From NCBI GenBank assembly GCA_920105625.2, contig OV050030.1:407479034-407543033 (forward strand): a DNA stretch of 64,000 nucleotides, in the 5' to 3' direction. The translations under genes were made by a program, and so were the position numbers. Positions 1 to 12,707 of this stretch are shown here, piece after piece. Origin of the DNA: Clusia tigrina (taxonomy: Eukaryota; Arthropoda; Insecta; Diptera; Clusiidae). The notes beneath the pieces were generated by a model. The model was not told where the DNA came from, did not search any database, and worked only from the letters and a program-made list of their open reading frames with translations. Each line of letters opens with the position of its first letter. Within the stretch, counting starts at the first letter, position 1.

Positions 1-1035
1 AAGAAAACCTCGATAAACATTACGGTGAGTCTGCTCAGTCAGATTACACGGTAAAATATTGGATTGCTAAATTTCAACGCGGCCGAACAAGCACTGCAAC
101 AATACCATCAACAGGAAGGCCAAAAGAGGTGGTTACTGAAGAAAATATCAAGAAAATCCTCGATATCGTTTATGAAGGATCGCCGAGTCAAGTTGCTAGA
201 GATTGTTGAAATGGTAAACATAGCATATGAACGTGTATTCAATATTTTGCATGAACATTTGCATATGAAAAAGCTATGGGTGCCGCGTTTGCTCAGTGTC
301 GAACAAAAACGAGTTCGACAGACCACTTCACAGCGGTGTTTGGACATGATAAAGCGTAATCCTGTTGATTTTTGGCGTCGATTAATAGCTGTTGATGAAA
401 CGTGGGTCCACCACTACACACCTGAAACCAAAAACCAATCGAAACAATGGGTGGAAGCTGGTGGAAGTGCTCCGAAGAAGGCGAAGGCAGTGAAATCGGC
501 TGGCAAGTTTATGGCCACTGTATTTTGGGATGCACACGGAATATCGCTCATCGATTATCTTGAAAAAGGATCCACAATCACAGGAAAGTATTATCGTGCA
601 TTATTGGATCAATTCATTGATGCAATCAAGGAAAAACGACCACATTTAAAGAAGAAAAAAGTACTCTTTCTTCAAGACAACGCACCGGTTCACACAGCAT
701 TAGATACGATGCTAAAATTACGTGAAATACAGTTCGAATTGGTTAATCATCCACCTTATAGTCCAGATTTAGCTCCTAGTGACTTTTTCCTGTTTCCAAA
801 CTTGAAAAAATGGCTCGCAGGAAAAAGATTCATCTCAAACGAAGAAGTGATTACCGAAACTAACGCGTATTTTGAGGGGTTCCCGAAATCGTATTATTCA
901 GATGGTATAAACAAGTTGGAATATCGTCTTACTAAGTGTGTCGAAGTAAAAGGAGACCATGTTGAGAAATAAATGGTTTTTGAAAAAAAAATTGTTTTTT
1001 TCCTACTTAGGTAGCTTCAATATGAATCCGCCCTC
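1..1035 (+). pseudogene. mariner transposase, frameshifted and cut by the window edge
   Basis: This is a DD34D (mariner) transposase, the nuclear enzyme that cuts and pastes its own element at TA sites. The N-terminal part reads in the frame starting at base 3 and covers part of the DNA-binding region. That frame closes with a TGA at 207-209. The similarity moves to the frame of 64-972 at about 165-178, so there is a frameshift inside the DNA-binding domain. The later frame is open to the stop at 970-972. Counting from the Met at 64, the catalytic Asp residues are D111 (AVDETW), D205 (FLQDNAPVH) and D240 (LAPSDFFLF), with exactly 34 residues between the last two. The Met at 64 is not the true start. 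The element's 5' end lies outside the window; the 3' inverted repeat was not clearly identified, and the end at about 1035 is approximate. All catalytic residues remain, but the frameshift makes it nonfunctional as read. Confidence 0.93.
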
Positions 1036-2516
1036 GTACCACAATGAAAATTAAAAGAATTTTTATGAACATAATCTTGATCTACCCATATTACTCATTG
1101 ATAGTGAGTGCCCGACTGCAAGATCTACGAGTTGACTTGCGGAATCATATGGTTGCCTATTTTAACCAGGGCTTGTTTAGCATCAATATAAAGAAACAAC
1201 AGTGAGGCATATGAGAATAATGCAAGGAAAAATGTTTGTCCTGTTGAGCTTTTACAATAGAAATGGATGAATACAGTTACATAGATCAATGCTCCTGATA
1301 TAGGTTGGCTATATATTTCTCACGGATCCAGAATATGTATAAAACAATTTGATGGATACTACTCTAACTAAAACAAGTGTTTATATAATAATCAGGTCAA
1401 TGTTCTGGACTAAATCATAATGGAGAAATCATAATGGAGAAATGCTTTTCGTGTACTCTTTTCTGTCTAAACGTCTGAAATGTTCAGAAAGCCAAAAGCA
1501 GAGTTTTATTATATGAAGAAAAAGGTTATTTAAATCATAACGTAACCAATTGACCAAACAGACCAAGGACAGTCTCAATGATGTGTGCATGATTTAATTT
1601 AAACCGCAATCAAATAGAACCTATTTAAGGAGTATACACATTTTAGACATCAGCATAAAAAATAAGCACCCTACTTATGGCTGCAAAGATTGACGGCCCA
1701 ATACAGCTACGAATTCCTAATATATCATATAAAATTTCAGACTTCATGTTGGTCAATTTGTGATCGTTTTCATTATACCGGTAAAGTTCTCTATTTATAT
1801 ATAAATAAAAGTATGGCGGCTGAAATGATAGACTAGTGATATTCGGAATGTCTCTGAATTTCATTTCAAAGTCCTCGACTCTATAAGTTACGTAATACTT
1901 AACGATTGACACTGTTGATTACAGTTCGTCTAATCCCTGCACACATTGGCACCAGAGATACTTATATATAAGGATATAGTCTTCAGCAGCATTTTCAATT
2001 GTAATTTGGCATATTTCTTTAAAGACCTGCTAAAATCCGAAATTTAATTAATTTCCTACTAATTAATTTCTCCCTTTTCAATGGCAGGAAGCAGATGCAA
2101 CCTTTCGTGTGCCCCTGGAACAACACGCTTGTGGTATGCATTTCCACCTCTTCGTAAGAATTAATGGGTCGCACAGATTAATGAACGAACTGAACTTTTG
2201 CTCTTTCATTTCAGCTGACCTTTTAGCTTCCCCTAGTGATTCCTTTATGAATAGCCTGGGAGAGCGCAATGTTAGTAATTAACATGTACTTTTTCGGTCG
2301 AATTTATAGCTTTCTTCATGGCTAGTTTATTATTAAATACACAAAAATGTTGAATCCACTCGTAGTGAATGCTTGGAAGTGCCCCAATATTCAAAGTGCA
2401 CGAGAATTTTTACAAAAATATAACTTATTTGTAAGGCATACAAGTGTGAACGTCGCACAGCAAACAGTAAAGAAAAATAATTTAATAGCGCAATGTAGAC
2501 AAAAGAGACAATAATA

Positions 2517-2560
2517 TGTTACTCATACGCCATGGTGTCGTCTTTGGGCATTATCAAGAA
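2517..2560 (+). repeat. motif-hairpin module, copy 1 (degenerate hairpin)
   Basis: The 15-mer TGTTACTCATACGCC at 2517-2531 is followed by a degenerate version of the hairpin seen in copy 2. Copies 1 and 2 also share the trailing CATTATCA then GAA, so the similarity is about 40 bp long rather than a chance 15-mer. Function is unknown. Confidence 0.55.
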
Positions 2561-5500
2561 GTTCCCTTTCTATGCAAGTTGACATTTTCATATGAACAAG
2601 CATTGCATGTAATGGGAATGACTTAGTATTGCCAGTATTTTATCCCTGCAGTGCATGGCCTAAATTTAATTGTCAGCAGATACGTAATTGTGAGGAACTC
2701 ATACGGCTAAGATGATAATTGTCACCACAATATAAATTGGAGACCACCAACGAAAATGTTTGAAGGCAAATACGACGCCTTCACGTAGAGACACCTTCAT
2801 TGTTTTCCCATTTGGAAACAATTTCCACATACTGGTAACACCTTTTAGTCCCCCCTACGCCTTTTATCACAGAGTTTAAGACAAATATTCAAATCTCAGT
2901 AACAACATTATTTTATGCAAGTGCATTGAAGCAAATGCGTTTACGCATAATAGTAATATTGACTTCACTTAGTAGTCGTATTTCACAACTCACTGCATAT
3001 GAATACGCTTAATTTATTCAGTTCATTAGAGCAGCTTCATTAATCTTGCGCATTGAATAGCTAATCAACCATTTAGGCATATCTCAGTTTATTGAAGCAT
3101 AAGTATAGTCACCGCCAATGGAATTGGCCTTATTGCGAGTAGGTTGTGTTCAAATTCTATAATTCCAACCAATTAGAAGGCAGTAATTCATAGAATACGC
3201 ATATACAACATAAGCTTCAATGGGTCAAATCAAGCGGCGCAGACTATTGTAATGTGGAGGTACTCTAAATACTTATAAGCTGATTTACCAATGATATATA
3301 ATCCCTCGGTGGCAGGAGGGGGGATTTACGAGCACATACAAATATACATATTCAACAGTATTCGAGCTAAATCTAACATAACAAAGAATTACGTGATTTT
3401 CATTAAAATATTTTCATCGTATACATTTTGGACCTATGTTTCTCCATACTCGAACCAGCGGAGGAAGCGTACACCTGTACAAATACATTCAAACATCACA
3501 CAATGCTCAAAGGATACATGTATTAAGTGGAATTCCTGCATAGTGAATACCTTGAATTATAACGCAGACTAAACCAAAAGGAAATCTAACTACACAGAGT
3601 AAGTACTGTATTTTGCGATTGATAGAGTGACAAATGGGAATAGGGATGGAAAAAGGTAGCAAATATCACAGTTGTGTTTCCAATTAATTTGTTGGTCATG
3701 CATGCGGACAGCCGCAATTAACCTACAGACAGATATTGGAATTTTGCATACAATGGTGTTTCCAAGACAGTCGATTAGGCACGCAGAATATCTTCATCTG
3801 CAAACATGCTGCCTAGGATAATAATCTCATAATAAACTCATTTTAGAAGGGACACTTGTAAAGTAAATATTGAATCATCTCATCTAAATTATAGAAAAAG
3901 TATTCTATATAATCCTGATTATTAATTCGGTTTATTTATGAATTATCCTCACATATTGGGATAATACGAATATGTTTCATTCAATATCTGTAGATTGGAA
4001 AGTAAACAATTTTTTTTTAAATTTATATTTTAATGAATTTTTATTGAAAATAAATGATCAAAAAAGAAGTCTTTGATATAATACTTGACATAATTCAGTA
4101 CTCGAACTATTACCAGCATTGTTTTAAGTAACAATACGGAAACATCTGACGATAGCAGATATGGAAACATGAATTGATTTATGAAAACCGACAATAACAA
4201 TGGTAATATTAACTAATCTCCTGGTTGAAACATTACAGAATAGACGAAAGTCACACTGAAAATGTGCAAAATTAAAAAGTAGTCGGAGGTCACACTGAAA
4301 AGTCCCAATTAGTTGGTTGACGCAGGGTTTCAGTTTTTCTTATACTTGTATTATTTCCGAAAGAGGCTTGTATGTGATATTGAACAGATACATTTCATGA
4401 TAAAGTGCGTGGCGGCGTAAGAATGAGTCGAAGCACACATAATTGGTGACAAAGCGCTGGCGACCTGGCGACCTCTGCACGGCCTAATGTCCGACGATCA
4501 GCGCTGTGCCACACACAAATTCAATCAAATTGCGATCATTAGGGGCACAACATTCACAAGGGGTAAATTGTACTTTAAGCCATCTTAAATTCAATCACAT
4601 TTTGTACAGGATCTCAATTAAGTCCCCTTTTTGTCGACGGATGTGAATACATAACTCTGCAGACAGATCATCTATATAAAGTTACACCTTTGTTATTCAA
4701 TACCTGCAAAGTGCAAACCTCGCCCATATTTGACAAGGGAATAACAACTCCATCTTGGTTGACTGGAGTGACCGTTACTGATGGTGTATGGGCATGTTAA
4801 TTATTATCGTATCCAGGGTAAAGAACGACGTAAAGAAATGACATAATTTCTTTATGTCTCGCATATTTGTCTTCCGAGTCTCGCTTCAGAGGAAGAGGCC
4901 CTTTAAATATTTTCATGGGACATTTTTTTCTATGGATGAAGTGGGTTTCTTTATATACAAACTTCATCTAAAACACACTGAAAAAGCAATAGGGGAATAT
5001 CTAAAATTCTCTGTTATACTTCAGCAGTCGGATCCAAACCCACTTTCAGTAACATTTAATGCTGTTTTAAATTCTGGTACAAAGTAGGTAAGATAAAAGT
5101 AAGTAAAAGTATTTGAAATATTAACAAAAATCCTGTTTATGCAAATACTTAAATTAATAATAATTCCTGCTCGGTTCTTTCTTGCATTCTTTAACTGCCT
5201 AAAAAAGAGGAATTTATTTGCGAAGCTATTTTCCTCGAACAGAATTCAATTTACAAGTTGGCAAATAATTTCGTTATCAAAGTATTCCAACTATCTCCGC
5301 CACAACCAGCACAAAACTGGCAACTTCGTCATCTTCTCTGTGCCTGGGTGAGGAGGAATATTTTATTGAACACACTAACATGGCACCGCAAGGCGAATTT
5401 CCTCCACATTTCCTTTAGTTGCGCTTACAGTATTACGTGAAGTCATAGTGAGGTAAATAATAAGTTTTCTGCTGCCACTGACTATGACGATGTGTGTTCT

Positions 5501-5955
5501 CCTCTGTGATGCATTGCCTATTCACTACAAATCCCACTGAGCTCCAGCATAATGATGTTGATGGGAATTCACTATACTGCCGTTGGCTTTGAGTGCTGAA
5601 GAAGTAGCCACATTTCGAATGCTGAGAGAGCGGTTAAGAGTGCTTCACGTTGTAAGCGCTGCTTGTCTGATGAAATAGAATTGATTGGAAATCAACTTTG
5701 TAGGCAATTTCAGCTCGCTTCGTCTGGGGAGATTAATATACGAAAACTTGGCTACAATCCAAGTAAGTTACCACATTCTATGTAGAAGCTTTGTCGATAG
5801 CTCTGTCATTACGTACGAGTACTTGTATGTGGATATGACTTGACAAGTGGACTTAAGAGATCAGATTTCTTTGGCCATCTACGGAGCTCAAAGACTATCA
5901 CAACAATTTACGGTACTACTAATAATCTAGTCTTGAATTGCAAACTATATATAGA

Positions 5956-6006
5956 AATTTAAATGTTACTCATACGCCGCCATGTCGTCATAGCGACATT
6001 ATCAGA
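5956..6006 (+). repeat. motif-hairpin module, copy 2
   Basis: TGTTACTCATACGCC at 5964-5978 is identical to copy 1. It is followed by a perfect 6-bp inverted repeat, ATGTCG (5982-5987) and CGACAT (5994-5999), around a 6-nt loop. The upstream TTTAAA context is shared with copy 3. It could be a protein-binding site, a transposon terminus or a structured RNA element. Confidence 0.6.
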
Positions 6007-6422
6007 ACACTATGTCATGGTCAATACGTCCACAGTGTTGCTTCAAGCGGCAACAAGGCTGCAACTGCCCAGAATGCAATTAGTTGAAAATCCATTTGAA
6101 TGCATTCCATTTGTCAAACAGTTTCGCGCATTGTGACCTTTTAAAGTGCATTTTATGCGCAATCCAGCACTTGACTTTTTACTCGCATACTTTTTCCTTA
6201 CGCATAAATATATTGGCTCTGGCTCTGGTTCTGGCGTTGGAAAACAATTGTCGAAAAGTTTACCAATATTTTTGCGTTTTTTTTTTTGTTTGTGTGTTTT
6301 TTGCGCAACTTAATTATTGACCAGTTTTTGGACGAGTTGCTGCAGAGCGAAAGTTTTTAATGAATTAAAAATGTAAAAGTTTTCAATACTTCAGACTGGT
6401 TTTATTTAGAAAATTGTCTGCA

Positions 6423-6466
6423 TTTAAATGTTACGCATACGCCACGTGAGCTTTCGCATCACGTGT
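6423..6466 (+). repeat. motif-hairpin module, copy 3
   Basis: TGTTACGCATACGCC at 6429-6443 differs from copies 1 and 2 by one base. It is followed by a perfect 7-bp inverted repeat, CACGTGA (6443-6449) and TCACGTG (6459-6465), with a 9-nt loop. The hairpin sequence differs from copy 2, but the arrangement of motif then hairpin is kept. Each arm contains an E-box-like CACGTG or its reverse. Confidence 0.6.
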
Positions 6467-8399
6467 TTGAGGAGCAAATTATAATTCGGAATATCGTGTT
6501 ACTGCATACGCTTGAAGAAGAACAGTAAGAGAATGGACAGTAAGAGGAAGAACAGCAAGGGCCATTGTATCAGGCAATTCGGGCTATATACAAGGGGACA
6601 TTTATACACTCACCTGGAGGCTTGAAGGAACTGCAATTTCAAGCGGAAGTTTTATGTAATTGTATAACAAAGTATCAGGTTAAATTCTGAAGAAACAAGT
6701 GAAGAAGAGTCTGAAGGAAAGAAAGGCAAATTTTCTATTTTGCATTACAGCATCTAATGTTCAAAGCGGCGCAATTCTGCTATCCTGAATTTGAGTCGTG
6801 TAACAAAAAACAATTATATTGGTATAATTAATACGATTCGCACAAATTACTATCGAATTTATTCATTCTTTTTTTCTTTATTTTGTTGTAACACTATTTT
6901 AGCAGAACCTTCCATTTGCATCATAACACAGCTTTAGTATTCAATCATTCTCAATTTCTGATTGATTCTCAGATTACTTTTGATGTAACACGACTTGTAA
7001 TTAATTAAGATCAACCAAGTAGATAGAAATTCTCATTTCGTTCGAATTCAGAAATGTCTAACAAAGGATTTGATTATCGTGAACACAGAAAATGAAAGGA
7101 AGTTATATACATTTGCACAGATGGATTTGAGGAGAACGAAGGCGAATTTGAATTCGGTGTTCTACACTAAATAAATATATATATAATACTATATAAAAAA
7201 TATATATTACCCCATCTTGTTGATGATCCTTTGAAGGTTTACTGACCTACACATTTCGTTTAAATTTGAAGCAGTTTGAATAAATATTTCTCCTTAAATA
7301 TTTTCCATTTATTTAATGTTTTAAACTGAATAATTTACCATCCACAAATGCCAATAACGTAAACTTAAACAAACCCAAGCGTGGCTAATGGCATAACAAT
7401 CAACAGTAGACTTGTTAAGCGCTTATTAAAAAAATGCAAATTAAAAATTAAATGAAAAACCCTTTAAAAATAAACCGAGTTCACAATCGACGTTCTGTTG
7501 CTTTCCAGTAAATAAGTTGGTATATATGTTTTGTGCAGCATTTCTGAACAAAATAGCATCCATTTAATACGGTAATAGTATGAAAATATGTAGGAATAAA
7601 AAACAGACGCGTTGTTGCTCGTGTTGTTAACATGGATTTTAACTTCAATCACTTCACGGGCTTATTAAATATTTCATAGCCTGCATGTGACACATTAAAG
7701 GGGAGTGCTCGCTGTTGTCATACTCGTAATGCCGACAGCAATGGCAATTGTTGTTTGGACAGCTGCATTGAAATTTCCATAGACGACAACGGCACTGCGC
7801 CATTGTCACTCAATAGTACAGATACGCATCCTCCAAATGCATCAGGATTGTAATATAAAATTAAATCGATTGTAAATGGTTGTACGGACAAACAAGTAGC
7901 AGGGTATGATAGTGGGAGAACTCAAGAATAAGCTATTCGAAGCAGTAGATTTAATTGGCGTTCGTGTAATGAACAACGCAGTGATAAGTTTATGCTATAT
8001 TTTTTTAATTAAATTTTATTGATATCTGTAATTTAAGGTGCAGCAATCGGCTTCATTGCTCTTATCAGCGGTTTTCAATTGGTAATTCAGCTACTATAGC
8101 AGCTCATCCATGAGATTTTTGCAGAATCTGCGCAGGTGGAATTACAATTGTCTGGGTAATTCAGAGAATGTGACGCTTTAGGTAGGAGGTAGAAGGTAAT
8201 CAAAACAAGTAAACCTCATTTGTGTCTCATAATAGGGGAAGAGAAGATGTGAATCCTTCTTCGAATTATCTTAATTCTTATTGATGGCATGACATTTTTT
8301 TAGTTGCTTAATTCATAAGAAATAATCTCTTACAGCGAGATAATATTTCGCCTTCAGCAAATATAAAGATATAAATTAGCTTGAAAAATATTCTACTAG

Positions 8400-8519
8400 G
8401 ATTCTAGTCTTTTTTTAATATTGTGTTTATTGGTATTATTAAATATACAAACAACTTAACGTTAAGCTTAAAGCTAAAGCAGTATCGGCTAGGGTTTTCG
8501 GCCTAGATTCTAGTCTTTT
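8400..8519 (-). mobile_element. very short 5'-truncated retroposon with 14-bp TSD
   Basis: GATTCTAGTCTTTT occurs at 8400-8413 and again at 8506-8519, flanking a 92-bp insert. Read on the minus strand, the insert ends with AATAAA (complement of 8426-8431) and then a short A tail (8411-8417). That is the signature of a reverse-transcribed, 5'-truncated insertion made by LINE machinery. The 92-bp body has no coding capacity. The parent may be a Jockey-type LINE 3' untranslated region or a cellular mRNA; I could not tell which. Confidence 0.7.
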
Positions 8520-8547
8520 ATATGATTTTACAGTAACGCGAATGTAT

Positions 8548-8744
8548 CCAATAACTATTATTGTTCTTACACCTTAGATCATAATTAATTCTGGCTGCAA
8601 GTGTGTATGGAATGAGAACTAGCAACCACGTTTGCGGGAAGGAGAGAGATTCAGAAAGAAGCAAGCATGCCTTGGGCAATATTCGAACCCGCTACTGCGT
8701 GAGTGCGAGTCTGCGATGCTTACAACTTTACCATAGAGACCGGC
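8548..8744 (-). mobile_element. tRNA-derived SINE, copy a
   Basis: On the minus strand the unit starts GCCGG at 8744. It carries an A-box-like segment (TGGTAAAGTTGTAAGC) and a B box (GGGTTCGAAT). A body shared with the other copies follows (the plus strand shows GAGAACTAGCAACC and CATAATTAATT), ending in an AT-rich (TAA)n-type tail. It is a pol III retroposon that encodes no protein. It is more diverged than the copy at 52633. Confidence 0.7.
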
Positions 8745-8851
8745 TAATGCAGTAAATATAAATATACTGTAGTGCGGTAAGAACATCAATTCCTTGAATC
8801 AAAACATTGTTCCGAAAATTAGTTAATATTTCAATCAATGGATTATACTAA

Positions 8852-9145
8852 CGAGGCCCATCCTTGAGCAGAAGAAGAAATTGCACCTTTGGTGCCCCAT
8901 TTCTTACAAGCCTGACAGAGCTGTCATCCATTAATATTAGGGACATACCAAGGTGCATCAAACTATCAGGATGGTTTCCTGCAACATAATGGGGAAGCTG
9001 TCCTTGCGCTGACTATCACCATCCCAAGTAAGATAACTTTTTAGTCAGTGCTTGAACGGTGCCACATCGTAGTATCACAATGGGCCATTATGTGTCCTCA
9101 AGTGTGCATTTAGCAAACTAAGCGGCCACTCCTACCTACCTATAT
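8852..9145 (+). mobile_element. 3' end of an RNase H-type LINE
   Basis: This stretch is closely similar to 58455-58755 in the same window: the last ~45 codons of ORF2 (ending KLSGWFPAT then TAA), then a 3' untranslated region and a CCTACCTACC tail. It is a 5'-truncated copy starting inside the C-terminal Cys/His region. No enzymatic domain remains. The shared tetranucleotide tail marks the natural 3' terminus of this LINE family. Confidence 0.8.
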
Positions 9146-9654
9146 TAAGGGATGGAAAAAGCGGGTTTGATAATTCTGTTGATCTAGTTGAATAAAGCAA
9201 ACGTTTCATTCATTAGAACATTTAAATAAATATTTCTTTCACTATTATATCACTTTTATCAGTTCAGCTTTGAAATCACAACTGCAATGGGTCAGCACTT
9301 TGAATACCATATTTTTTCGATTGTTTTCTAGGTTTTTCTAAAGTAAGTTCATTACCGCCAAAGATGTAGCATCACTTATAATTCGACACTCATGCCTCAT
9401 GTTATAAAAGAACAATATCAACACTAATGACCTGTTGACTGACCTGTTTTAGTGGTAATTAATTCGTAATGAGTTGAGGCATTATACATTTATTCATGTG
9501 TAGTCATGAATAAATTAACAACTATTATTACTGAGACTCCAAAAAATTTAATTTATTTACGAGTAATTCAAAAATTTTCAAAAATTATAAAATAGTTAAT
9601 AAATATATCCAGATATATGGTAGAATCACACTGGCACTATCTTTAATAAGAGTG

Positions 9655-10600
9655 TCATGTTTTTGGCGTATGATGATGATATTGACATCATTGGCCATAA
9701 CGCTCGAGCGGTGAGTGCTGCGTATATTTGTCTGGAAAGAGAAGCAAATTGAGTGGGTCTACAAGTGAACGAGGGTAAGACAAAATACTCGTACATGCTG
9801 GCAGCATATAAGGAGTCTCATCTTCTTGGACATCACGTGCTGTTGGCGACTACAACTTTGAAGTTGTGAAGGAGTTTGTCTACCTAGGGACCAGCATCAA
9901 CACCACCAACAACATCAGTTTGCAAATGAAACGTGGAATTACTCTAGCTAACAGGTGCTACTTTGGGCTTAGTAGGCCCATAAAGTATTATATAATAAAA
10001 ATTTTGTTTAATTTAATTTAAATTCTTAGTTTTACGTAATTTTTGTTGTACATAATTCGTTGTTATTCTGTTGTTTCTTGCTGCATTTAAAAAATCCTGT
10101 CTTATATATGAATACTATTCAATTTAATAAAATTGAAATTTGAAATTTGAACTATGTATATGTATAAGTCCCTCATTATTCCCGTCCTGCTACATGGATC
10201 AGAGAGCTGGATGATGACGAACAGTGGCGAGCAGGCGTTAGGCGCGTTTGATAGAAAAATTCAACGTAAAATCTTTGGACCTATATGCGTTCGCGGCGAG
10301 TATCGGATTAGATGGAACGATGAGTTGTACGAGCTATGCGCCGGTATTGACATAGTCGAGCAAATCAAAACACAGCGGCTACGCTTGCTAGGTCATGTCG
10401 TGTGGATGGATGAAACTGCTCCAACTAGGAAGGTCTTCGATTCGATGCTCCAAGGTGGGCCACGCAGGAGGGGAAGACCACCAGTGAGATGGAAAGACCA
10501 AGTTTAGCAGGACTTGTCTGGACGTGGGATTTCCAGCTGGCGAAGACCAATTACGCGGCATTGACCCACTAGGGTTGATCGCCAACTAAGAAGAAGAAGA
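9655..10600 (+). pseudogene. RTE-like LINE reverse transcriptase fragment, interrupted
   Basis: The fragment starts at the reverse transcriptase active site, which reads AYDDDIDIIG where the sister copy at 51750 has AYADDIDIIG. It continues in several frames through VVKEFVYLGTSI and RCYFGLS. About 175 bp of unrelated AT-rich DNA (about 9980-10155) then replaces a short coding stretch. The C-terminal region resumes as a clean frame at 10154-10507: SLIIPVLLHGSESW, a GHVVWMDE block and RGRPPVRWKDQV. The family is a non-LTR retrotransposon with an apurinic-like endonuclease and reverse transcriptase, close to the RTE/BovB type; the clade is from pattern recognition only. Frameshifts and the insert make it inactive. 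Confidence 0.85.
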
Positions 10601-11114
10601 TATGGAAGAAGAGAACTTGCCATAGTGTACCTCATAACAGTGATACTACGACATCCGATAACAAGAAAGAACAAGGAAGCATGCATAAGGAAAAAAATTG
10701 TGTCATTGAACAACTCCTCAGCCACCACAAACAATTACTGTATACCCTATAAGCGGAAATATGAATAGTTCTTATTGGAAACCCCTTTAGCAATTGAAAG
10801 TAAATATTTCAGGGTAATTTAAGTAAATATTCAAACAGTGGTTGGAACACTCATGTTATTAGCTTCAAAATATTCATCAATGTAAATGTGGGTGTCAATG
10901 AAGCTTGAAATAAAGTCAAATACATTTTGGAAGCAGCTACAAGCAATCATAAGGTAACACTCATTTATGATGGTATTCAGGTATATGTTTAAATCTATAA
11001 AAATTTATTAATCATGTAGTTATAATTTATTAAGAATTTAGGTATAAGCAACAAAGTACAAAGTTTCACAATTGATATTATGCACACGATGGCCGTGACG
11101 AATGGCAGTTCAAC
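10601..11114. other. non-coding spacer
   Basis: AT-rich DNA with a short AAG-rich run at its start that may be the tail of the preceding LINE. Nothing else is recognisable. Confidence 0.5.
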
Positions 11115-11145
11115 ACAGACTACTCCTCTTGCATTACTCGTGATC
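11115..11145 (+). repeat. left target-site duplication of the Jockey-like LINE
   Basis: This 31-bp segment is repeated at 12708-12738 with a single C/T difference. The element between them ends in poly(A), so the pair is read as a target-site duplication. Confidence 0.85.
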
Positions 11146-12707
11146 ACCTGAGAAATGTATTCTGTTCAAATCCCCCCATTATATCGTTTGAACCCCGTGA
11201 AATACCGAGTAGTGGAAACAGTGAGCGCTTGAAAACCACAAGGACATAACATCATTAAAAACTTAAATCTTAAAAAAGCACCTGGAATAGATCAGATAAC
11301 AGCAAACATGATCAAAGAATTACCTAATATAGCTGTATCTGACTTAGTCACAGTATTCAACGCTATTTTACGCACTGGGCACTATCGTCAATGCTGGAAG
11401 ATTTCGAAATTAATAATAATCCCGAAGCCAGGAAAGGATGTTACACAGGTTTCTTCCTAAAGACCCATTAGTCTACTGCCCACCTTATCTAAAATCTTCG
11501 AAAAAATAGTTCATCGGCAGGTCTTGCAGTATTTAAATAAAAACCAATTCCAATTCGGCTTCAGTCAAAAGCATGGAACGATAAAGCAAGTGCATCGCAT
11601 AGTAAGAGTTATATGCTCAGCATTGGAACCAAAGAAATACTGCTCTGCCGCCTTCCTTGACATTACGCAAGCCTTTGATAAGGTGTGGCACAAAGGGCTC
11701 ATATATAAACTTAAAGAAATTCTTCCTAAGAAATTCCACAAACTATTTGAAACCTGCATTAAAGGCAGAATATTCATAGTAATCCAAGGTGACTCTACCT
11801 CTGACTACTTTGATATAAAAGCAGGAGTCCCTCAAGGCAGTGTGCTTGGACCACTGCTGTATTTGCTTTTTACAGCTGACATGCCAACTTCCGATCCCAC
11901 GGCTATAACCACATTTGCCAATGACTGAAAGTACAAGCAGCTCCCATCTTGAATCCTCGCAATGGCTACAAAGCCGTTTACCGTCTATTGAACAGTGGCT
12001 TAACAAATGGAGAATAAAGATCAATGAAGCTAAATGTGCACACCTAACATTTGCCTTAAGGAAGGACACGTGCACCCCTATTCGCATCAATGGTCAAAAC
12101 ATTCCACAACGCTCTGACATAAAGTACCTGGGAATCCACTTAGACAGACGATTAACCTGGACTAAACACATTGACTCAAAGTGTGCTCAGATCCAATTGA
12201 AACTCCATACCTCGAACTGGCTACTAAATAAGCATTCAAACCTTGCCTTAGAATATAAGGTACTTATTTATACTAGTGTCATTTAGCCTATATGGACATA
12301 AAGGGATTCAATTGTGGGGCACCCTGTCCGTCAAACAGGGAGAAACTCCAACTCCTCCAATCGAAAATTTTGAGAATGATCATCGGTGCTCCATGGTACT
12401 TGAGGAATATAAACATCCACCGTGACCTGAATACACCCACGATTGAATATGAAGTGGTGAACACCTACAAAACCTACGCTCTTAAATTGGAAAATCACCC
12501 GAACTGCTTGGCGTGGAGCCTACTAAAGGTTCCCTCTACAAGACGCCTCAAAAGGATATAGACCTGATTTAATAACGTCTTATTACATGCTGTGGAAACA
12601 CCAAATATTCCATGCAGTGGCTGAGGATATTACGTAGATATGTAAATGTAGTCTTGTAATCTTAGAAAAATTACTGTTGGTTTCTTAACAAAGAAAAAAA
12701 AAAAAAA
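11146..12707 (+). mobile_element. Jockey-like LINE, 5'-truncated, with poly(A) tail
   Basis: This is the reverse transcriptase part of ORF2 from a Jockey-clade non-LTR retrotransposon. In order: KKAPGIDQIT (about 11273), an in-frame TAA just before RPISLLPTLSKIFEKIVHRQ, QFGFSQKHGT, AAFLDITQAFDKVWH (motif A) and AGVPQGSVLGPLLYLLF (motif B). Motif C should be TFADDT but reads TFAND then stop near 11928. Coding resumes in another frame at 11939-12286 (WRIKINEAKCAHLTF, IKYLGIHLDRRLTW) and, after a further break, at 12292-12561. A poly(A) run at 12694-12708 closes the element. The endonuclease and ORF1 are absent, consistent with 5' truncation during insertion. The flanking 31-bp duplication fixes both ends. 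Confidence 0.92.

Larger units (their letters stand above)
1036..8399. other. AT-rich non-coding stretch without recognisable genes
   Basis: No open frame here resembles a known protein. The longest candidates (for example 3291-3572 plus and 1643-1912 minus) have compositions expected of chance frames in AT-rich DNA. The only structure found is a short motif-plus-hairpin module repeated three times (annotated separately). Short poly(T) and TA-rich runs occur around 4009-4030, 6280-6300 and 7172-7205. No tRNA or splice-linked exon could be supported. Confidence 0.6.
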
